From: Tersicoccus phoenicis
GTDB taxonomy: Bacteria > Actinomycetota > Actinomycetes > Actinomycetales > Micrococcaceae
Assembly (NCBI RefSeq): GCF_001968835.1
Contig: NZ_MRDE01000006.1
Location: 1 to 64,000, forward strand
DNA: 64,000 bases
Direction of reading: 5' to 3'
In this document: positions 62,041 through 64,000 of the stretch, piece by piece
How positions within the stretch are numbered: position 1 is the stretch's first letter
Layout of the letters: each line of letters starts with the position of its first letter
Made by a program: the position numbers and the translations under genes
Notes under the pieces: model-generated
Told to the model about the DNA's origin: nothing
The model's database searches: none
The model's input: the letters and a program-made list of their open reading frames with translations, nothing else

Positions 62041-62130
62041 CTCGCACTCTGGCCCGGACAAGGGCCTCACTGATCGGGCCAGAGCACCCCAACCCGAACA
62101 ACGGCCTCATGGTGCGGGCCAGAGTGCGAG
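62041..62130. repeat. 90-bp element with 16-bp perfect inverted ends and internal repeats
   Basis: CTCGCACTCTGGCCCG at 62041-62056 is the exact complement of 62115-62130. Between them a shortened copy of the right end (CGGGCCAGAGCAC, 62075-62087) and two similar units (ACAAGGGCCTCA and ACAACGGCCTCA) suggest a duplicated hairpin. It lies in the gap between two minus-strand genes (61982-62174). It might be a small repeated intergenic element or a terminator of the SDR gene. Confidence 0.75.
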
Positions 62131-62174
62131 ACGCGGAGCGAAACCAGGACGCGAGGCCCGGGACGGACCCGCCG

Positions 62175-62864
62175 CTACGGGGTCATCGGGCGGACACTGA
62201 GCGACTCGATCTGGGCCTCCGGGGTGGCCGCGAGCGCGAACGCCACGGCGCGCGCCACCGACGCCGACGTCAGGTACGCCCCGGCGTCGTAGTCCCCGCC
62301 CTGGTGGTCGACGATCTGGCGTTGCATGTCGGTGTCCACCTTGCCGGGGTGGATGGAGGTGACCCGCACGCCGTGCGCTCGCTCCTCCTCGCGCAGCGTG
62401 TCGGCCAGCGCGCGGAGGGCGAACTTACTGGCGCTGTAGACGCTGTTGCCCGGACTGGTGACGAACCCGGAGCCGGAGTTGATCAGCACGATCTGGCCGC
62501 TCGTCCGGCGCAGGGCCGGCAGCAGCCGACGGGTCAAGTCCGCGACGGCGACGACGTTGACCTCGAGCACCTCGCGCCACGCCTGCCGGGTGAGATCCTC
62601 AACGGCGCCCAGCACCGTGATCCCCGCCGAGTGGACCAGCGCGTCGAGGCGGCCGACGCGCTCCGCGGCGTGCGCGACGTCGGACTCGGACGTCAGATCC
62701 GCGACGAAGGGTTCAGCGGACGGGAAACCGGCGGCGACGGCGGCGACCCGCTCGGGGTCCCGGCCCCCGATCAGCAGGTGATGGGTGGCGGCGAGTTCCT
62801 CCGCGACGGCGTAGCCGATGCCGCGGGTGCCGCCGGTGATGAGTACGTGAGGGCGGTTGTCCAT
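62175..62864 (-). CDS. Short-chain dehydrogenase/reductase
   Basis: A 229-residue Rossmann-fold SDR. The NAD(P) motif is VLITGGTRGIGYAVAEELAA near residues 7-26, followed by the HSAG turn (DALVHSAGITVLGAVEDL), the catalytic Ser in IVLINSGSGFV, and YSASKFALRALADTLREEER with the YxxxK pair. PGKVDTDMQ follows as usual. The reaction is unknown. The ATG at 62864 is followed by typical family sequence and preceded by TACGCT, a leaderless arrangement. Confidence 0.91.
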   Translation of the reverse strand: MDNRPHVLITGGTRGIGYAVAEELAATHHLLIGGRDPERVAAVAAGFPSAEPFVADLTSESDVAHAAERVGRLDALVHSAGITVLGAVEDLTRQAWREVLEVNVVAVADLTRRLLPALRRTSGQIVLINSGSGFVTSPGNSVYSASKFALRALADTLREEERAHGVRVTSIHPGKVDTDMQRQIVDHQGGDYDAGAYLTSASVARAVAFALAATPEAQIESLSVRPMTP

Positions 62865-62870
62865 CCGTTC

Positions 62871-62876
62871 AGCGTA
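62871..62876 (-). promoter_or_regulatory. -10 hexamer of the leaderless SDR gene
   Basis: Minus-strand TACGCT ends six bases before the ATG at 62864; no Shine-Dalgarno sequence is seen. Confidence 0.4.
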
Positions 62877-62925
62877 GGCCCGACGACGTCGTTTCCGTCC
62901 CGTCCGGCTACACCCCGAACACGCA

Positions 62926-62957
62926 CGAGTGCCGCGGGTCTTCACCCGCGGCACTCG
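62926..62957 (-). terminator. Intrinsic terminator after the AMIN-like gene
   Basis: A perfect 13-bp stem (CGAGTGCCGCGGG at 62926-62938 with 62945-62957) with a 6-base loop lies about 45 bases past the secreted protein's stop. Confidence 0.75.
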
Positions 62958-63001
62958 CGTTCATCCTTTCTTGCGTGCGGGCCGCTCACCTGCGGGGCGG
63001 G

Positions 63002-63535
63002 TCACCACCGGTGCGCGATGTCGACGACGAGTCGGCTGGTGGCGCCGTCGCGCAGCACGAAGGCCCGCATGGGCAGCCGGGCGCGAACGCCGACCCCCAC
63101 GGTCGACTGACCTTCGAAGCTGCCGCCCCAGGCCACCTGGCGCAGCGTCTGATAACCGGCCACCGGCACCATCTCGGACCGGTTCAGGGCGGCACTGGTG
63201 CCGGCCGCACGGATGATGACCTCCAGGGAGGCGCCGCCACGCAGGGGCAGCGGCGTGCCGACTCCCTCGCGGTACACCGTGGTCACGTACCGCACGCTGT
63301 AGCCCACGGTGGAGCCGCGCACGTCGAAGACCAGCCGGTCGTAGCACGGGTGCTGGCCGGCGCGGACGCCGGTCAGCGTGGCCACGGTCATCCGCTGGTC
63401 GGCTTTCGGCGTAGAGCCCCAGGTGATGCCGCACCAGGGTCCCGCCGTCGTGGTGGCTGCCGTCGCAGTCGACGGAGCCACGAGCAACGAACCGGCCAGC
63501 GCGAGTGTCGCGACAGCCGTTCGCAGGGTTTTCAT
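63002..63535 (-). CDS. Secreted AMIN-like domain protein
   Basis: The 177-residue product has a Sec signal peptide (MKTLRTAVATLALAGSLLVA, then PSTATAA) and a mature beta-sandwich with WCGITWGSTPKADQR, VRAGQHPCYDRLVFDVRGST and VGYSVRYVTTVYREGVGTPL. Two Cys in the mature part could form a disulfide. This pattern matches the AMIN-like domain of actinobacterial exported proteins; AMIN domains of amidases bind cell wall, but the function here is unknown. GGAGGAGG with proper spacing supports the ATG at 63535. It is divergent from gluQ. Confidence 0.8.
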   Translation of the reverse strand: MKTLRTAVATLALAGSLLVAPSTATAATTTAGPWCGITWGSTPKADQRMTVATLTGVRAGQHPCYDRLVFDVRGSTVGYSVRYVTTVYREGVGTPLPLRGGASLEVIIRAAGTSAALNRSEMVPVAGYQTLRQVAWGGSFEGQSTVGVGVRARLPMRAFVLRDGATSRLVVDIAHRW

Positions 63536-63691
63536 GACGACCTCCTCCGGCGGTCCGTCGGACCGCCGACTCCGGCGCCACACCCGGTGCGTGGCGCACT
63601 CGGTGATCCGATGGTAGGAGCGTCGCGTACCGCCCGATAGAGGGATTCTCCTGAATCGGCGCACCATCCCTCGGCCCGGTGCCGGCATCAG

Positions 63692-63697
63692 TAGGGT
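63692..63697 (+). promoter_or_regulatory. -10 hexamer of leaderless gluQ
   Basis: TAGGGT ends six bases before the GTG at 63704. Confidence 0.4.
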
Positions 63698-63703
63698 GAA
63701 CGG

Positions 63704-64000
63704 GTGAGTGCAGCCGGCCGTTACGCCCCTTCTCCCAGTGGCGACCTGCACATCGGCAATCTGCGGACCGCGCTGCTGGCGTGGATGTTCGCGCGCGGCA
63801 CCGGCCGGGACTTCCGGATGCGGGTGGAGGACCTGGACCGGGCTCGGTCCGGCTCCGCCGAGCGGCAGTTGGAGGACCTGGCCGCGATCGGGATCGACTG
63901 GGACGGCGACGTCGTCGTCCAGTCGGCTCGCCGGTCCCGCTATGCCGACGCGCTGGCGTCGTTGCGGAACCGCGGTCTGGTGTACGAGTGCTGGTGCACC
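63704..64000 (+). CDS. gluQ: Glutamyl-Q tRNA(Asp) synthetase, 5' part
   Basis: The first 99 codons are in the window; the gene continues beyond it. The catalytic HIGH-like motif appears as [20 protein letters not shown], followed by [20 protein letters not shown] and the class I fold's [20 protein letters not shown], then YECWCT, the start of a zinc-binding Cys cluster. GluQ makes glutamyl-queuosine on tRNA-Asp; a glutamyl-tRNA synthetase is less likely because of the early zinc Cys cluster and the lack of an N-terminal extension, but the missing part would decide. Confidence 0.85.
   Translation, partial: MSAAGRYAPSPSGDLHIGNLRTALLAWMFARGTGRDFRMRVEDLDRARSGSAERQLEDLAAIGIDWDGDVVVQSARRSRYADALASLRNRGLVYECWCT

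Overview
This is high-GC DNA from an actinobacterium. The gene content and order (thyA-folA-asd; menF opposite menG-geranylgeranyl reductase-polyprenyl diphosphate synthase; menC and menD beside a polar amino acid ABC transporter; gabT opposite a PucR regulator) recall Micrococcales, and Micrococcaceae in particular. That placement is an inference from synteny, not from any search. Many genes start with GTG, many neighbours overlap by 4 bases (ATGA/GTGA), and many starts lie 6-9 bases after a TAnnnT hexamer, which fits leaderless transcription.

Layout. 1-830 is a graveyard of nested insertion sequences. 900-4457 carries folate/thymidylate and aspartate-family metabolism (thyA, GNAT, folA, asd). 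4561-6845 is a minus-strand block: two tRNAs, hadA-hadB-like dehydratases and murB. 6947-14256 holds a DEAD-box helicase, an ArsB/NhaD-type permease, an AlkA-like glycosylase, thioredoxin, a MarR-MFS pair and tRNA-Tyr. 14350-20744 has yajQ, a three-gene Fe(3+) ABC importer with candidate iron and palindromic operators, and an APC permease. 20749-25125 has htpX, an MFS exporter and a fur-katA pair. 25433-29208 holds a large ECF sigma factor fused to an anti-sigma-like zinc site, a membrane segment and a Pro/Gly/Thr-rich tail, broken by a frameshift, and opposite it a DUF6882-like gene.

29268-36595 has rarD, a divergently split glucose-family PTS (IIC against IIB-IIA), a universal stress protein, gabT and its probable PucR regulator. 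36780-40099 has fprA, a doubly frameshifted VOC gene, two small proteins and a TRIC-type channel. 40144-45783 is the menaquinone block (polyprenyl diphosphate synthase, geranylgeranyl reductase, menG, menF) plus a Mn catalase. 45784-52317 is an accessory island: a rearranged second copy of menF with an inverted internal segment, a DUF222/HNH gene, and a type III restriction-modification system. 52458-55206 is a polar amino acid ABC transporter. menD and menC (55234-58987) are separated by the remains of an AbiE-type toxin-antitoxin locus. The window ends with a PAP2 phosphatase, an amidohydrolase, an MFS transporter, an SDR, a secreted AMIN-like protein and the 5' part of gluQ.

Functionally, most of the menaquinone pathway (menF, menD, menC, menG, the prenyl chain synthase and the side-chain reductase) is here in two clusters. 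Iron uptake, Fur, heme catalase, Mn catalase and thioredoxin make an iron/oxidative-stress theme. The most interesting parts are the inverted menF remnant, the decayed AbiE locus, the sigma/anti-sigma fusion and several unexplained palindromes and tandem repeats.
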